From: Pardosa pseudoannulata
Lineage: Eukaryota; Arthropoda; Arachnida; Araneae; Lycosidae
Length of the DNA: 64,000 bases
Assembly (NCBI GenBank): GCA_032207245.1
Contig: CM063504.1
Coordinates: forward strand, 83,466,344 to 83,530,343
Reading direction: 5' to 3'
A program made the position numbers and the translations under genes. Below, piece after piece: positions 45,305 through 59,649 of the stretch. The notes beneath the pieces are model-generated. The model ran no database searches, was not told the origin of the DNA, and worked only from the letters and a program-made list of their open reading frames with translations. Position 1 is the first letter of the stretch, and every line of letters begins with the position of its first letter.

Positions 45305-46730
45305 ATACACAGAGGTGATTTGATTCGAATTCTAAAATCTACCGTACAGTAAAAATCACACGTAACTGCAAATAATTCATAACATAACACGATTTGTAAT
45401 ATAAACCTAAATATCTAAAAATACGAATTTCAGGAATTTAAAACATCCAGGATTCCTGACAAACCTACAGTCACAGTTACACGCTGGTCACAATTACCGC
45501 GCACGGATGTGCACAAGTGATGTTGTGTGTCAAGAAAAATCTTATCAATTACATTATATCAATTATATTATACATTATATCAATTACATTATAAGTTACC
45601 CTTTTACAGTACATCATCTAAATTTTGAATATATCTGTAATTAAATTACCAAAGCAGAATTTACCGATGACAGGATTGGAAGTAATTATTTTAATACTTA
45701 TCGTGTGTACAGGAAAAGTCTTGTACTCGTCTTTAAAATCAAAAGTCCCATAATAAAACATTCAATGAAATTTACATTCCATCTACTTTCTCCAAGTTCA
45801 TTTTTCATGCTGTCTGAATTTACCTTTTACCCTTTTTCAAAATACTTCTTTGAACTTTAACTTAAACCTTAATGAAAAATATCCAGAAAGCTTTAAGGAG
45901 AATTATTGTGGTGCAGTTTGTATTTTTCTTACGAGAAAGTGGCTGCGTGTAGGCGAGTGATAGAAAACTAAATTCTCTCTGTCGAATTCAGTGACATTTT
46001 GCTGACATTTGTCCATGTTATGGCTATTTTTAATACCACCTGTTTAAGCTATTTTTGGATCACATGTTGAAAGCGGGTTTTAAATAACATATTTTTATTA
46101 GGATTATATCAGATTTGATGCTCAAATCAACAGTCATGGTATCACGGTTTAGTTTTAATATCAGGATTTTTTTTAAACGGCATTATTTTGTAAACTTTAG
46201 AAACTCTTTTTTGATGTACGTGGAACCAAATATTTAACACCTTGCTTAACTTTCCAAACTTTGTCTTATATCTTTTTGGGTCAAAAGCACTGTAGAATAG
46301 AAATCTTTTATAGGAAGGGAAGCCACAAAACCCACCAATGAGACTAAAAAAGAAAAAGGATCATGGGCGTATTTCAAAAGCTGTCTAGTATTTAATTTTA
46401 AAGCATCAAGGAATATATTTCTTGTTTAAATTAATAGTTGAAAAGAAATTAAATCTCTCATATGCAGACCTAGAGCCTAGGGGTGGGCGAGGTTGGAAAG
46501 CTCCATACCTCCATCCTTTAAAAAATTTCTAAAGTTTAATGTACTGCATTTTAACATTGAAATAAAAGTGCATTTTCAAATATAAATTTTTAAACCTTTA
46601 TATACTTAATCAAAGATTAATTTTGAAATAAAATTTTAATTTTTTAAACTTTTATCCACATTTTAAATTTCAATATTTTTGCTCTGATTTGCTTTATGTT
46701 TAACTGGAAGATACTGTAAATTTAGCATGG
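45305..46730. other. No gene recognised
   Basis: AT-rich, with the small duplication ATTACATTATATCAATTA near 45549-45595. Nothing else bounded. Confidence 0.5.
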
Positions 46731-46731
46731 A

Positions 46732-46929
<198 letters not shown>

Positions 46930-46930
<1 letters not shown>

Positions 46931-48055
46931 ATTTTCATTAATTTTAATACTGCTATTAGTATTATAAATATTAAGTTTAAACTCTATATAATATATTTCT
47001 AAACTGCTATTTTAATTGAAAATTAGTGAAATGTATAACTGGATTTAATCAATTTAATTGCTTGAACTTGAATATTGCAGTATGAATCTTGTTCATCTTA
47101 CTCGTACGTTGCCACAAAACACCCTTTTCTAATAGAAGGAAGGGGAATAAAGAAAACCCAATCCTTCGTGTAATAGCCCTAAAACAGGATATTATGTACT
47201 AGGTTTTCAGTTTCAGCCCCCATGGTCATCTGAAATACCTGAAACTTTCCAATGACTTAAGACGACTATAACAAGAGCGAATGACTACGTTAATGATGTA
47301 ATCATCTTTAGAATGACATTGAAAGAGTTTTGCAGCTTGATTCATTGAGTAATTTGCAGTAGTTAAAATCATTTGTATGTCAAATATTAAATGTACGTAT
47401 GCAGTAGGTATAAATTTTCACTGTTTGTGTGTTGTAAAAAACAGAATGCGCGTTATACACGTTAATACGGTTTAAAGCTTCTTTCCAATAAAGTTTATTT
47501 CATTCCTCAGCAGTAAAGACTTGTCATAAAAATCGGTTGTGATTTCTAGGTCTTAAATTAATCTTAACAATTTAAGAAGCCTATTCGAATAAAGTCAGTA
47601 AAGAATAATGGTTTGGACTTCTGTAAATCAGCGTTTTTGATCAGAAGGAAAAATCCTGTAAACATTTTCTTTTAGAATACTAAAGTACAACTCTGAGGAC
47701 GAGATGTATCTATTTTTCTATCAGAAATCATAGCCGCTTACGTGCAATGTTTGTATAAACTGCAGATTCATTGTGTTGAAAATAAAAGACAAAGAAAAAC
47801 AAAACTTGATTATTTCGCTCTACTAGTTTTAATTCATCCTGCTCTCAACTACTAGCGCGTGTTTTTATTACTTCATTCCTCATTCCTGGTTACAGTTTCA
47901 GAAGGCTACATACAGATCGAATCTTTACTCTCCGCCGACACCTTTTGCATTCTAAAAACTTAAACCTATTGAGTAAAACCAAATGTCCTTTCATCGCATC
48001 ACAGCCAAAATACCGGTATTTCTTGTAGTAAGAAGAAACCTGATTCCTTAGTTAA
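46930..48055. other. No gene recognised; contains one dispersed repeat
   Basis: 47285-47475 is the relative of 33335-33565 (shared TCATCTTTAGAATGACATTG and GCGTTATACACG with ACGGT). Otherwise nothing recognised. Confidence 0.45.
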
Positions 48056-48064
48056 GCTCTTCAG

Positions 48065-48740
48065 ACATTGGCGATAAAGCGATTTAGTTGCATAAAGACA
48101 GCTGTCATTGAATTAGTTTTCGGATGAAACGGTTTCCAACCTTTAGCTTCTGCAGTTTCTTCCTTGTTTCGCTGTTGCCAATTTCATGGTTCTTTTTTTC
48201 CATAAAAATAACTGTTGTTCAGTTGAACTGTAATAAGTCTATTAATATTTCACAGCAAGCATTTTTGAATCTTCTTGGCGACTGATTTACTGTTCTAGAG
48301 ATAAAACTTCAGGCACAAAGCAAGGGTTTTTTAAACTGCAAAAATATTTTTTTTCAATACATTCGTTTTATTTAATGCATTTATTTCAGTTAAAATTTTC
48401 AGTAAAAAAATTTTCAGTCATTGACAAAAAACCGATTTAGTTGCATAAAAATATCTGTCATTGAATTAGTTTTCGGATGGAACAGTTTCAAACCTTTAGC
48501 TTTTGCTGTTGTCAGTTTGATGGTTCTTTTTTCGATAAAAAGTAACAGTTGTTCGTTCAGTTGAACTGTAATATGTCTATTAATATTTCATATCATGCTC
48601 TTTTATATTTTCTTGGCGACTGATTTACTGTTCTAGAGACAAAAATGTGGCCTCAAAGCAAGGGTTTTTAAAACTGTAGAAAAGAACTTTCCAATGTTTT
48701 CGTTTTATTTAATACTTTTATTTCGGTTGATTTAGATTTT
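48065..48740. repeat. Two-copy tandem duplication, ~355 bp unit
   Basis: GATTTAGTTGCATAAA occurs at about 48080 and 48432, followed in both by CTGTCATTGAATTAGTTTTC, ATGGTTCTTTTTT, TTGGCGACTGATTTACTGTT and CAAAGCAAGGGTTTTT. Copy 2 lacks a ~20-bp piece of copy 1 near the CTGTTG motif. Non-coding. Confidence 0.9.
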
Positions 48741-48774
48741 TTTTTCAGAGTGAAGAGTGAAGTTATAGTGCCTG

Positions 48775-49495
48775 CTTTTTTTTTTCTCCATAACCATTGA
48801 TCTTAGAGATATATTTCCATCTTTTTTTTTAATGTTTCAAATAAGTAATTATTCTATTGTATTTTGAAATTAAAAAATTCAATTTTGCGATGATTACATC
48901 ACCTAAAATTTTTTACTTTCCCACCTTTTCTTATCATTGTATTTAGTAAAAATTGAAATAAATTTTATAGCAAATTTGTTAAAATTAAATTTGAAATTCA
49001 AATTAAAAAATTGCAAGATTTTTTTTTCTTTTTTATTCAAGGATTGGTTAAAAGATTAATTCATATTCCATTTTGAAATCAGGTTGCAACGTCCCTTTTA
49101 GAGCTAAAGAGGGAGGATCTCCTGATTTTAAACTGGGGGGGGATGTCCATAGTAAAGTGGATCTACAATGTTTCGGTAAACTCAGCAATTAATCTCCCCC
49201 TTTTACCGTAAAACAGATTTTGCAACTTGATTTCAACCTTGAATTAAAGTAATTGAACGTTTAAGCGATTTAATCCTAGGTAGAAGAAAAAAAAAATCTT
49301 TAAATGTTCTCAAACTTAAAATTTAAAAATCTATATAATGGCAAAAATACGAAAGAAGGTATAAAAATTTAGATTTTGAAATTTTCGCAAAATTGAATTT
49401 TTAAATTTAAAAATTCAATAGAATATTATTTGAAACCTTTTTGTAATTAGAAGTATATATCTATGACCAACGGTTAAGGAGAAAATGGTCGAGAA
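48775..49495. mobile_element. Foldback-type element with ~300-bp inverted arms
   Basis: The left arm (about 48775-49090) and right arm (about 49218-49495) are imperfect reverse complements along their whole length. The outer ends read TTTCTCCATAACCATTGATC against TTTTCTCCTTAACCGTTGGTC (right, complemented), and the inner ends ATCAGGTTGCAA against ATCAAGTTGCAA. A GC-richer centre of ~125 bp (49093-49217) separates them. Long AT-rich inverted arms with a short centre are typical of foldback/long-TIR MITEs. No target duplication was fixed. A transcript could form a long hairpin. Confidence 0.75.
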
Positions 49496-49499
49496 AGAA

Positions 49500-51985
49500 T
49501 TTTACTATGTATTTTACATGCTTAAAAGAGAAATGTCAGCAAATGTTTAAACTATGATATATAATTTTGAAAGAAATTGTAAAGTAACCAGTACATTGTA
49601 AACAGGGCTTGTAGAAAATTTGTAGTATAACTCTTTCGAGCAAGTATTTAAGCATGTCATATTCTGAAATTGGTAATTTAATTGTGAGATTTTTATATTA
49701 GTTGGTACTGTATTCATTTTGAAGATATAAACAAATTGGAGATTTTAATTGGGCAAACCTAGTTTCCAGTAATTTAATCTTTAGTAACAGTACAGTGTGG
49801 TCAGGAGGTATTAGTATATTGAAAATTACTTACAACTCCTGTACACTGAAGATTACTTGCCGCGGTTCTATAGTAGCTTTAATTATTAATCCTTAACATC
49901 ACGATGTATTTACTTATGGATTTTAGTCGTAATATATTGGTTTACAGAAGTATAATTTCTTAAAACCACTACTCATTTGCAGTATTAAGCCAATCAGTCA
50001 ATCAAGCTCCAAACTGGGCCTATTTAGCAGTGAGGCCCTCCAGGCTTATCCCAACGACGGTAGGCAGATCGCAAGTACTGGACCACCCCACTTCGCAGTC
50101 GACCTTCAAAGAACCTGGAGAGCGCCCGTCGCGCTGTAGGTTCCATCATGGTAGTAGGACGCAGTAGAGTTGCGCTGAAGAGGGAGGAGAATCAGTATCA
50201 AGCCAACTGTATCATTATTCAAAAATGAACATGTATTCATGCAGGATACAAACACACACATATATACATGTGAGTGAAGGACCGGTTTGGGGCTGTTAGT
50301 CTCCTGTGTACAGAGCAGTATTTAGTCACCTCTTATTACTGCGTATACCTAGTAGATATTCTATTGCCTGCCCTAGGAATTTGGCTGCCAGTGTGTATGC
50401 ATGTACTGCACACGTACTAGCTCCAGCCCTGTGTTTGCATATGTGTAAATTTATATATATTTATGCCAATTATGCATAGTTATCCTCAGAATATAAATAT
50501 TTGTTAACATGTTGTAGGTGCCATTGCCAAAGCTTAAAAAAAAAAGCTTCGATCTAACCAGTTCAACCATCTGGAAGAATTTAACCTGAATTTCAGATAA
50601 AAGGGTATAACAGCTATTTCAAAGTGTCAAATTAAATAAAAAAACTAATACTTTTGTCTTATTTTCATTTAAATCTTCTTGAAATTATAAACAGAATTCA
50701 TTATAATCTTTTTGTTAAATATCATTATAAAGTCTATAAGTTTTAATTTTAGATAATAATTGTTTTTCTTTTCCCTCACTCATTTAATTAATAATTATAA
50801 TATGAATTCAGTTAAAATCAATTTTATTTTCAATTTTTTACGATATTTATATGGCAATGGTTTGTATATTTTATTTATTTTATCTTCCAATTATCTTAAA
50901 ATTAATTTTCCATGTACTTATTTGTGAACAAAAACCTAAATTCAAAACTTAATATATCATTTTTTAAGAAACTGAAAATATTTGCTTATTAAAATAAAAC
51001 TACATAGATGCTGATTTACGTTGCTGAGATATACAGATACATCGAGAAAAAAATGAGTTTTAAATTACACACATAGTTACTACGTTCATATGTGCATAGC
51101 TACTGTGAAAGATATGTTAGTAAAATCACCTTAATTTAGAATTATAATTTGTATTCAAATAAAATTTAATATCTGATTTTTTGTAGCATTTTTATGTTAA
51201 GGATTGAAATATTTCATTTATTTTATACTTATTATTTTAAAATAAATCTCTTTACGCTTATTAATGAGCGAGACTATTAATTTCAAACTTAATGCATTTC
51301 TTTTTACAAATTGAATACATTTAATAATTTAATCTTCTGATTAACAGATAAATCGACAAAAAAACTGAATCCAACATTAGACACGTAGGTAAGGCGAAAA
51401 CTGTTAAGCAAAATCAACATTAAGCATTAATTCAATTTGTGTAATAAATTTCTCGCCTTGTTACAGATGATTTCATGATCGCATGTTACCGACGTGACGC
51501 TTATAAGATAAGACGCTTATCTCGTAGTTTGACAACTGTTTTGATAACTGTGTTCTATCATCAACATCGAAGATTCGGTTGTTGTCCAGATTGGAACTTG
51601 GGATACAGAAATGCAATCGAAACTGAAGATAATCAGATGGGAGCATCCATTAAGTTTCCCTTTGTTTGGACCATTCACAAGCAACGAGTATGCAATTTCC
51701 GTGTCCGTTTTATTGGAGCTTGTATAATTACGTTATTTAGACATGTTTTACTTTCATTTATTCAAGTAAGGGCTATACAGAAATATAGGTGAAATTGGAT
51801 ATAAAAATAGATCCGTTCAAATTACTAAGAAAAGACATTTTGCACAAGTTCAATGTACTAAGTAAAAGACCAAACTCCCATCAACAAAGGTAAAATTCCA
51901 TTTTTAAACTATTGTTGAGGGGAACAGCTGAAAAATCGTCATTAGAACTATTCGTCATATCTATTTATTTATTAATTTGGGGCAA
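49500..51985. other. Mostly featureless; one GC-richer patch and one open frame
   Basis: 49990-50440 is of balanced composition (AGAGCGCCCGTCGCGCTG, CCAGTGTGTATGCATG) without recognisable motifs. A 105-codon plus-strand frame, 51475-51792, has mixed protein-like composition (C, W, H, R present) and follows TTGTTACAG, a passable 3' splice site, but I do not recognise it. A small single-exon gene or exon is possible but unsupported. Confidence 0.35.
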
Positions 51986-51989
51986 AATG

Positions 51990-52905
51990 AAAAGTTCTGC
52001 TTCGTTAACAATAAATTTTTTTATAAATAATTAATAAGGGTCTAATATTATGAAAATTATTTAGTTTACTTATATGAAGCAATAATTTAAAAACCAATAT
52101 ATACATCAAGTGAAAAAAGCCGAAATCCACTTACCGCAAAATAATTTTTTAAAAAGTTCTGCTTTTTCTACAATACGTTTTTTATAAATAATTAATAAGG
52201 GTCTAATATTATGAAAATTATTTAGGTTAATTATATGAAGCAATAATTTAAAAACCAATATATAAATCAAATGAAAAAAAAAACAGAAATCCACTTACCT
52301 CAAAATAATTTTTTAAAAAAGTTCTGCTTTGTTTACAATAAAATTTTTTATAAATAATTAATAAGGGTCTAATATTATGAAAATTATTTAGTTTACTTAT
52401 ATGAAGCAATAATTTAAAAACCAATATATACATCAAGTGAAAAAAGCAGAAATCCACTTACCGAAAAATAATTTTTTAAAACAGTTATGCTTTGTTTAAA
52501 ATAAAATTTTTTATAAATAACTAATACAGGTCTAAGATTATGAAAATTATTTAGTTTACTTATATGAAGCAATAATTTAAATACCAATATATAAATCAAA
52601 TGAAAAAAGCAGAAATCCACTTACCGCAAAATAATTTTTTAAAAAAGTTCTGCTTTGTTTACAATAAATTTTTTTTTATAAATAATTAATAAGGGTCTTA
52701 TATAAATCAAATGAAAAAAGCAGAAATCCACTTACCGCAAAATAATTTCTTTAAAAGTTCTACTTTGTTTACAATAAATTTTTAATAAATAATTAATAAT
52801 GGTCTAATTATTATGAAAATTATTTAGTTTACTTATATGAAGCAATAATTTAAAAACCAATATATACACCAAGTGAAAAAAGCAGAAATCTATTTACCCG
52901 CAAAA
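51990..52905. repeat. Tandem repeat, ~165 bp unit, about five full and two partial units
   Basis: Unit landmarks: GAAATCCACTTACCGCAAAA, ACAATAAATTTTTTATAAAT, AATAAGGGTCTAATATTATG and ATATGAAGCAATAATTTAAA. Starts at about 52109, 52272, 52438, 52602, 52708 (this unit is short by ~60 bp) and 52876, with a leading partial unit from 51990. Minus-strand open frames repeat MDFCFFHLIYILVFKLLLHI because the DNA repeats. Confidence 0.95.
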
Positions 52906-52909
52906 ATTT

Positions 52910-54147
52910 TTTTCATAGTTGTAAATTAGAATTTTTTTAAAAATAGTATTTAAAAGCTAATCGCCCTTTTAATTCTATTAAGCTCAAATATATAAATGCG
53001 GTCGATATATTTTATTTTTTATATTTATAAAGCTAATTTTTTGTTTAAATTTTCAATATCTTAGCAATTTAAATCTTTTACAATATGTGACAAGTTTAAA
53101 GTTTTAAATTTGAAGAATGAAAAAGATTTATTTTCAATTTGATATAAAAATTTACTTTATGTATTGCATATTTCAAAAGTTATCTTGATGGTAAGTAAAT
53201 TTCATCTTTTATATTCAGCTTACAATTGTTATGTAATTTTAAAAGATTTATTATTTGAAATGACAAAACTAAATATCTTTTAAGTTTTAGTGTTATTAAA
53301 AAACCTATAAATATTTGTTCTAAAAGAACAGAATTTTTTATTTTGTAATTAATTCGAAATATACTGTTATGTGAAGATTTGGAGTCTTGAAAGGTTCTTT
53401 ATTTCCTAAACCAAGAGCAAATTTACTGTCTGTATACATCCATAGTTATTATGCCAATAAACAAAAATTACCAGAAACTTATACTCAAAGCCCTACTCTC
53501 TTTTATTCTAAAAATTAATGTGGAACTAATATAGTTATAGAAAAAAAAAATAATAATATGTTTAACATATCAATAAAAAAAATTAACGCATGCACATAGG
53601 ACATGCCTTTATTTTAGACATGCAATTTTGGGAGAAAATCTATCATTTATTTGGGTTGCTGGAGCTAGACATTGCAAAAGGAACTGCAGTTTTCATTCTT
53701 CATAAAATTCCTACAAAAACTCAAAATTTAAGGAGTCAATCATGACCCATAGAGCTTTTAAAATTATTTTATTTACACCAAATTTGAAATCCGCAAGGCA
53801 GTACTGTACATGCTTACAGCATCAGGTCTGTCACCAAAAGTGTCAGAAATTGTTTCATCCCCAGAGCGAGAGAAGTCAATTCCCTTTAGAAATTATCTTA
53901 GTTAAACAATTTTTGGGGTACTGGAAATTTCCAGACGGTCAGAAAAAGTATCCCTGACAGGGTTCAAACTCCGAATGAGTCAAAGAGATCTATCTCATAA
54001 GAACAGCATTCAGGTAAGGAAAAAAGTGCAAATTTACAATTTATTCCAAGGAAACGTAAGTAATTGAGCTTTTTAAATTGTGGGTCTTTTTCATCATAAT
54101 ATAAAATTAAAATTGAGGAAAATAATTCACTTAGTTATTAGGATTAA

Positions 54148-54150
<3 letters not shown>
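52910..54150. other. No gene recognised
   Basis: AT-rich; a 71-codon plus-strand frame at 53742-53957 is unrecognised. Confidence 0.5.
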
Positions 54151-54151
<1 letters not shown>

Positions 54152-54208
<57 letters not shown>

Positions 54209-54209
54209 T

Positions 54210-54265
<56 letters not shown>
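54152..54265. repeat. (AT)n microsatellite
   Basis: About 114 bp of AT dinucleotides with one GATAGATAG interruption. Confidence 0.98.
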
Positions 54266-54268
<3 letters not shown>

Positions 54269-54296
54269 GGATATATATGTGTGGGGGGGCATATAT

Positions 54297-55320
54297 TGTA
54301 ACGATCCGTTACATGACCCTAAAGAACGAGGAGCCCGAAGGTGACCTTTCGCCTCGAACACTTACGATTAGCGGCAGGTAGAAACGGGTGGTCTAAATAC
54401 ACGTGGATACTTAATTGAAAACTGTTCGTGTGCTGGAGCCATCGAGTCTAGGGCTTTGTGAGTCTGTTGAATGGAAAGACTATGTGAAAAGATTGTAAAT
54501 AATTACAGTGCACCGTGTCGCCCATTAGCGGTAGCGAAAAAGGCAATTACGTTGTTTGGGTCGGCTGATCTCAAGACGGCTTTTCGGCCACATATGCAAA
54601 CGAGACAGCAGATCCAGACGGGAGGTGACAGCAAGATTGCATCATCCTGGTTCTGGAAGTTTCCCGAAGAATCGCGTAAGGGGAACCTGGTGCCGCTATA
54701 AAAGAAGAATGACAGTACTAGAGAAAGGATATTTTTCTTCTTGAGACTTCTTCCTGATAGAGCCTTCGTAGCTCGAGAAGAACCGCTCGTATCTCCGCTT
54801 CTGGAGTTTGTTTGATTAGAGACCGCCAGCGTTTCTGTTGCTAAGAAGTCGACCTTCGACTTGGGAACTCCATTCCCGTTATTTTGCTAATTTTATTTTA
54901 CTTCGTGCATAGAAGTAGGTAGCCGAGAGTGACTTTGCTCTCAATTTGGATCGTCTTGCATCCCGAGATTTCCTTCACGAACCCCAGCGTGATACGCACT
55001 CTGAACTTTCGAACCTTGCTGTGAAAGCCGAATGTGGTAATCATCAGCCCAGAGGTGATAGTGTCACCGTTTATTACCGGAACTAATTAACGAACAATTC
55101 CAGCGATTAGAAGCCCTAGCCATACTGTATCCGGTATCCCAAGCATTCTTATTGTGTGAATGTCATCTCAGCACGAGATCCCGGAATATTTAACATCCTA
55201 TTGAATCTGTACATAGCTGTACATAATTTATTCATCTGAATAAAATATTTAGTCGAGATTAAATAGTTTTCTAGCCTGTTTCATTGACGGCTTCGTCTAC
55301 CATATCCCCAGTACGTTACA
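54297..55320 (+). mobile_element. Solo LTR, family L, plus orientation
   Basis: Starts TGTAACGATCCGTTACATGA and ends CCCAGTACGTTACA; 1024 bp. Flanked by ATAT on both sides (54293-54296, 55321-55324), consistent with a 4-bp target duplication though the flanks are AT-repeats. TATAAAAG at about 54697 and AATAAA at about 55240 occupy promoter and polyadenylation positions. The first 17 bases are a palindrome (TGTAACG, ATC, CGTTACA), so the terminal motif is repeated immediately inside the 5' end. Open frames of 76 and 62 codons within it are by-products of GC-rich composition. Probably a Gypsy- or BEL-type LTR by the short duplication; superfamily not proven. Confidence 0.88.
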
Positions 55321-55324
55321 ATAT

Positions 55325-56444
55325 ATATACACACACAACACATATATAATATATATATAATGTTAAATACCTATCAGAAGACCCATCCCTGTGGTATGCG
55401 ACGAATGCCTTGCACACAGAAGAAAAAAATTTAAGGAGCTAATTTCGGTCGGTCGGTATCATGTAAATATTAAGTTACCTGTGCAAGGACAAATGTACTA
55501 TTCAATGATTTTTTATCCAGTATAGCAAACTCAGTAGATTAATATAATGTTACATATTATTATCACCTTTCTAATAAATTACATTTCTATAAATTTCATT
55601 TATTGTGCTATTGAATATTATTACATTCTATATAAAGTAAAATCATACGAGGGAGCACAATAGGAATATAAAACCTACTAGCAAACATTTCATCTCCCAA
55701 GAACAGATTTGAATATGAGATACAAGTGATAACTAACATGAATGTTTGATTAAAATATGTTGCTAGGATTCTACAGATTTAGCAAAAAAGGATGGTGTAA
55801 GAAAGGTGAAAATCGGTTAATATTTCTTGAACTTTTCCTAAGACTGATTCCCACTACCGTTGACCTTGTTTAACACGCCCGAAAACACTAACTAGAGCAA
55901 AAAAAACAGTGAACAGGCAAAAATGTATTTTGTCAGGTTAGAAGTCTGCAAAAGAAAAAGCAAGTCTGACACATATACTTACTCACGAAATACTGGGGTT
56001 GACATGGCACAGATAAGGGTGAGAAAAATTCTCAGTATTTCAGGAACACAAAATTTTTATTACGTGTTTTATGATATACATGCTAAAATTCCGAGGAGAA
56101 GTACGAAGCAAAGCCAAAGCTTACGTAAGGGTCTTTGGTTTCCTAAACCCCACCACCCTACTTTTCCTAAATCCGAAAAGATCACAATAAAAGTAAACAT
56201 TTATCCAGGTATAAAGAAAATTTTAACTCTCCAACAGATTATTTTTTTCTTCTTTATTTTTACTTTATCATGATTTTCCATGTTCCTTCATTCTCATCTA
56301 TATATTTATTTCATTTGTAATAATTTTACTAGATGACAAATTTCACATTTAATCTCTTTTTAATACAGGATGCATCGTTAAACACTTTGCTTTTCCTCTA
56401 TCAGTTTTATCAGAGGTCCTCGAAGGCAGGAACACCTATCTCAG

Positions 56445-56445
<1 letters not shown>
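55325..56445. other. No gene recognised
   Basis: Contains a 116-codon plus-strand open frame (55923-56273), lysine/serine-rich in its first two thirds and hydrophobic at the end, without recognisable motifs. Otherwise AT-rich. Confidence 0.4.

Positions 56446-56485
<40 letters not shown>
56446..56485. repeat. (CA)n microsatellite
   Basis: About 32 bp of CA dinucleotides followed by a short (TA)n. Confidence 0.97.
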
Positions 56486-56488
<3 letters not shown>

Positions 56489-56489
56489 C

Positions 56490-57044
<555 letters not shown>

Positions 57045-57412
57045 CACTTGTCATTTTACTGTATATGGCATGAACTAAAATATAATGTAATATTTAAGCA
57101 GCATGCTTTATTTTCATCATCTTTAGCTAGATTTTCTGCCCTGTATTTTTTAATAACTAAAAACTGGTGTGATCCAACATAATTCTATAAATTTTGTAAA
57201 TTATCTCTGGATTTTAGAGTAGACAAATATTTTTATTTCAAATGGCAACACCTATTTAGCGGCCAAATAAGCGAATCACTCATATGGGCAGGTGAATTGC
57301 TTTTTATTCTTGGTATAGCTGCTAACGCAGATCGAGTTTGTTTTATCTTTTCGTCAATGCTTTAGAATGTTATGTGGTAATTTTTAAAATATTATAAGTT
57401 ATTTTGGTTTAT
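57045..57412. other. No feature recognised
   Basis: AT-rich, nothing bounded. Confidence 0.45.
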
Positions 57413-57417
57413 CTAGC

Positions 57418-57947
57418 CCTTTAAAGCTCACCTATATAAACTCTTTGGAATTTAATGAAATTAGTTTATAAATATTACCTATGAACCTTATAAATGCAAA
57501 ATGTATTAAAATTTTTCTTTACAATCCTTAGGTTTGCATTAGAGAATACCGTAGGAGGGATTGAGGGGTTTAACTGACAAACCCACCCCCTTGTCAAGCT
57601 TGAACACAATACTTTTAAAATTTTAATTATGTTAGAAAAACAGTAAATAAGTGTTCTTAAAAATGTAATAAATAAATAGTTTAATAATTTATAAGTGTTG
57701 TTTCAATAGATATTTTTGCTTGGGGTCATACGTGAAAATATCGAATTACTAATTTTCTAGATACATCAAGTTTAAATACATATATTTCAAAAGAAAAAGA
57801 ATAAATTAAATGTAGTACTGTCATTTATTGTAATTTTTAAATGTCAAAAACATAAAAAACCGAAAAAACCATTCACATTTCTCAAAAAAATAAAGAATAA
57901 AATGTTTAACAGGAGGTTTCCCTGCGAAACCACTGTCCGCTAGAGGG
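57418..57947 (+). mobile_element. TTAA element (piggyBac-like MITE), family A copy 2
   Basis: Same element as 13753-14265: CCCTTTAAAGCTCACC start, AACTGACAAACC and AACAGGAGGTTTC blocks, and TGTCCGCTAGAGGG end followed by TTAA (57948-57951). The left target is mutated (CTAG instead of TTAA, 57414-57417). Non-coding. Confidence 0.8.
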
Positions 57948-57954
57948 TTAACCT

Positions 57955-58640
57955 ATATTTAATCTACATTAAAGACCTATATTAAAAAAAAAGACATTTT
58001 TTTTCAAGTTTGATAAATGCGCAACTTTTAACCAAATTTTACAAAACTTATAGATTATTTGAAAAACAATAGCAGTGGTATTACACTAAAATTTGATATA
58101 ATATACTAAAATATTAAGTACTCGGCGAGATATAGCATGTTAAACAAAATAATTATCTGTGCATTTGTAAAAGGTATACTTCTGTGCTACTACAATTGCA
58201 TATTTAACTCTACATGGCAACTTATATTAAAATTTCACATTAATATATTTAAAGTTAACAAACCTATCGGTGATTTATTGAGCTGCTTTTTAGTAAGTTC
58301 GTGAAAAAAAAACGAAAAATTGATAAGAAAGTTTTCATAAATTTAATCTGTGTTTTATAACATTTGCTACCAGGTAAATTATCCTATACTTAATAATATC
58401 ATTTTCCGTATAAGGTTTTCTGCAGTAGCACATTTTTATAATACATTTCACCAACCATTTTATATTGCTAATTCTCCTTTTACAAGAATAGTAAACATGG
58501 AAACAAATGATGTTCAACAAAATACTAATTTAATTTACGAAATTCCCTTATCAGTTTCGATAAATATGAAAATAAAAAGAAAAATATATTGCAAAAGAGC
58601 AATACTAAAAAAAAAAGGACAATTATGAAATGCTAGAAAA
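57955..58640. other. No gene recognised
   Basis: AT-rich. Overlapping open frames on both strands at 58335-58628 are not protein-like. Confidence 0.45.
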
Positions 58641-59649
58641 ATATTGCAACACAGAATATATATTTTTTGAAGCATGTACTGCGATATGAAAAGTTATTTA
58701 AAAGTCCACAATTATAAAATATGCTAGATAGAATCATTAATAAGGAATTCTATACAGTATGTTGTATGAAAACAACAATTCGAGTGACTGATGAAATAAT
58801 TATTGTTTCCTCTTTCATCGAATTTCCTGAATTTGTCATCATTTCTAACGCCAGCAGTCAGATGATCACATTACACTTCTCCATATTAAATTTCAAGTTA
58901 ATGATTGTTTTCAAGAAAATCCTGCAAAAATAAAAACGCTATTACGTGTTACCTATCACAATGCTCAAAGAACAGAAATATACTATACGGAATACATAAT
59001 TTTATCGATATAGAGAATATGAAAAATTTAATTTGATAAAATATTAAAATGAAATGTTATTAAAAAGTGTTGAAATTTATACAATTTGTGGGGATGTTAA
59101 TGCAGTACTAAAAAGAGTTTAAAAAATGTAAAATGCAATTAGATTTGCAAAACAAAATATATATATTATAGGGAAGTACTATAAATATGGAAAAATAATA
59201 TAAAAATTTCGTAACTATAAAAATTGCTATATAGAACCATTAATAAGGAATTCACTACAGTATGTTGTATGAAAACAACAATTCGAGTGAGTGATGAAAT
59301 AATTATTGTTTCCTCCTTCATCGAATTTCACGAATTTGTCATCATTTCTAACATTAGCAGTCAGATGATCACATTACTCTTCTCCATCAGATTAAATTTC
59401 AAGTTAATGATTGTTTTCAAGAAAACCCAGCAAAAAGAAAAACGCTTTTACGTGTTACCTGTCACAACGCACAGAGAACAGAAATATACTCTAAGAAATA
59501 CATAATTTTATCGATATAGAGAATACAAAAAATATAATATGATAAAATATTTAAACGAAAAGTTATTAAAGAGTGTTGAAAAGTATACTATTAGCAGGGA
59601 TATATATATAATAAGAAAAGAATAATATGGAAGGAACTGTATCAAAAAT

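Noticed and set aside
54471..54744. Two open frames at 54.5 kb
   Set aside because: They lie wholly inside the solo LTR and reflect its GC-rich composition.
55923..56273. 116-codon open frame as a gene
   Set aside because: No motif recognised and the end is encoded by a T-rich tract; retained only as a note.
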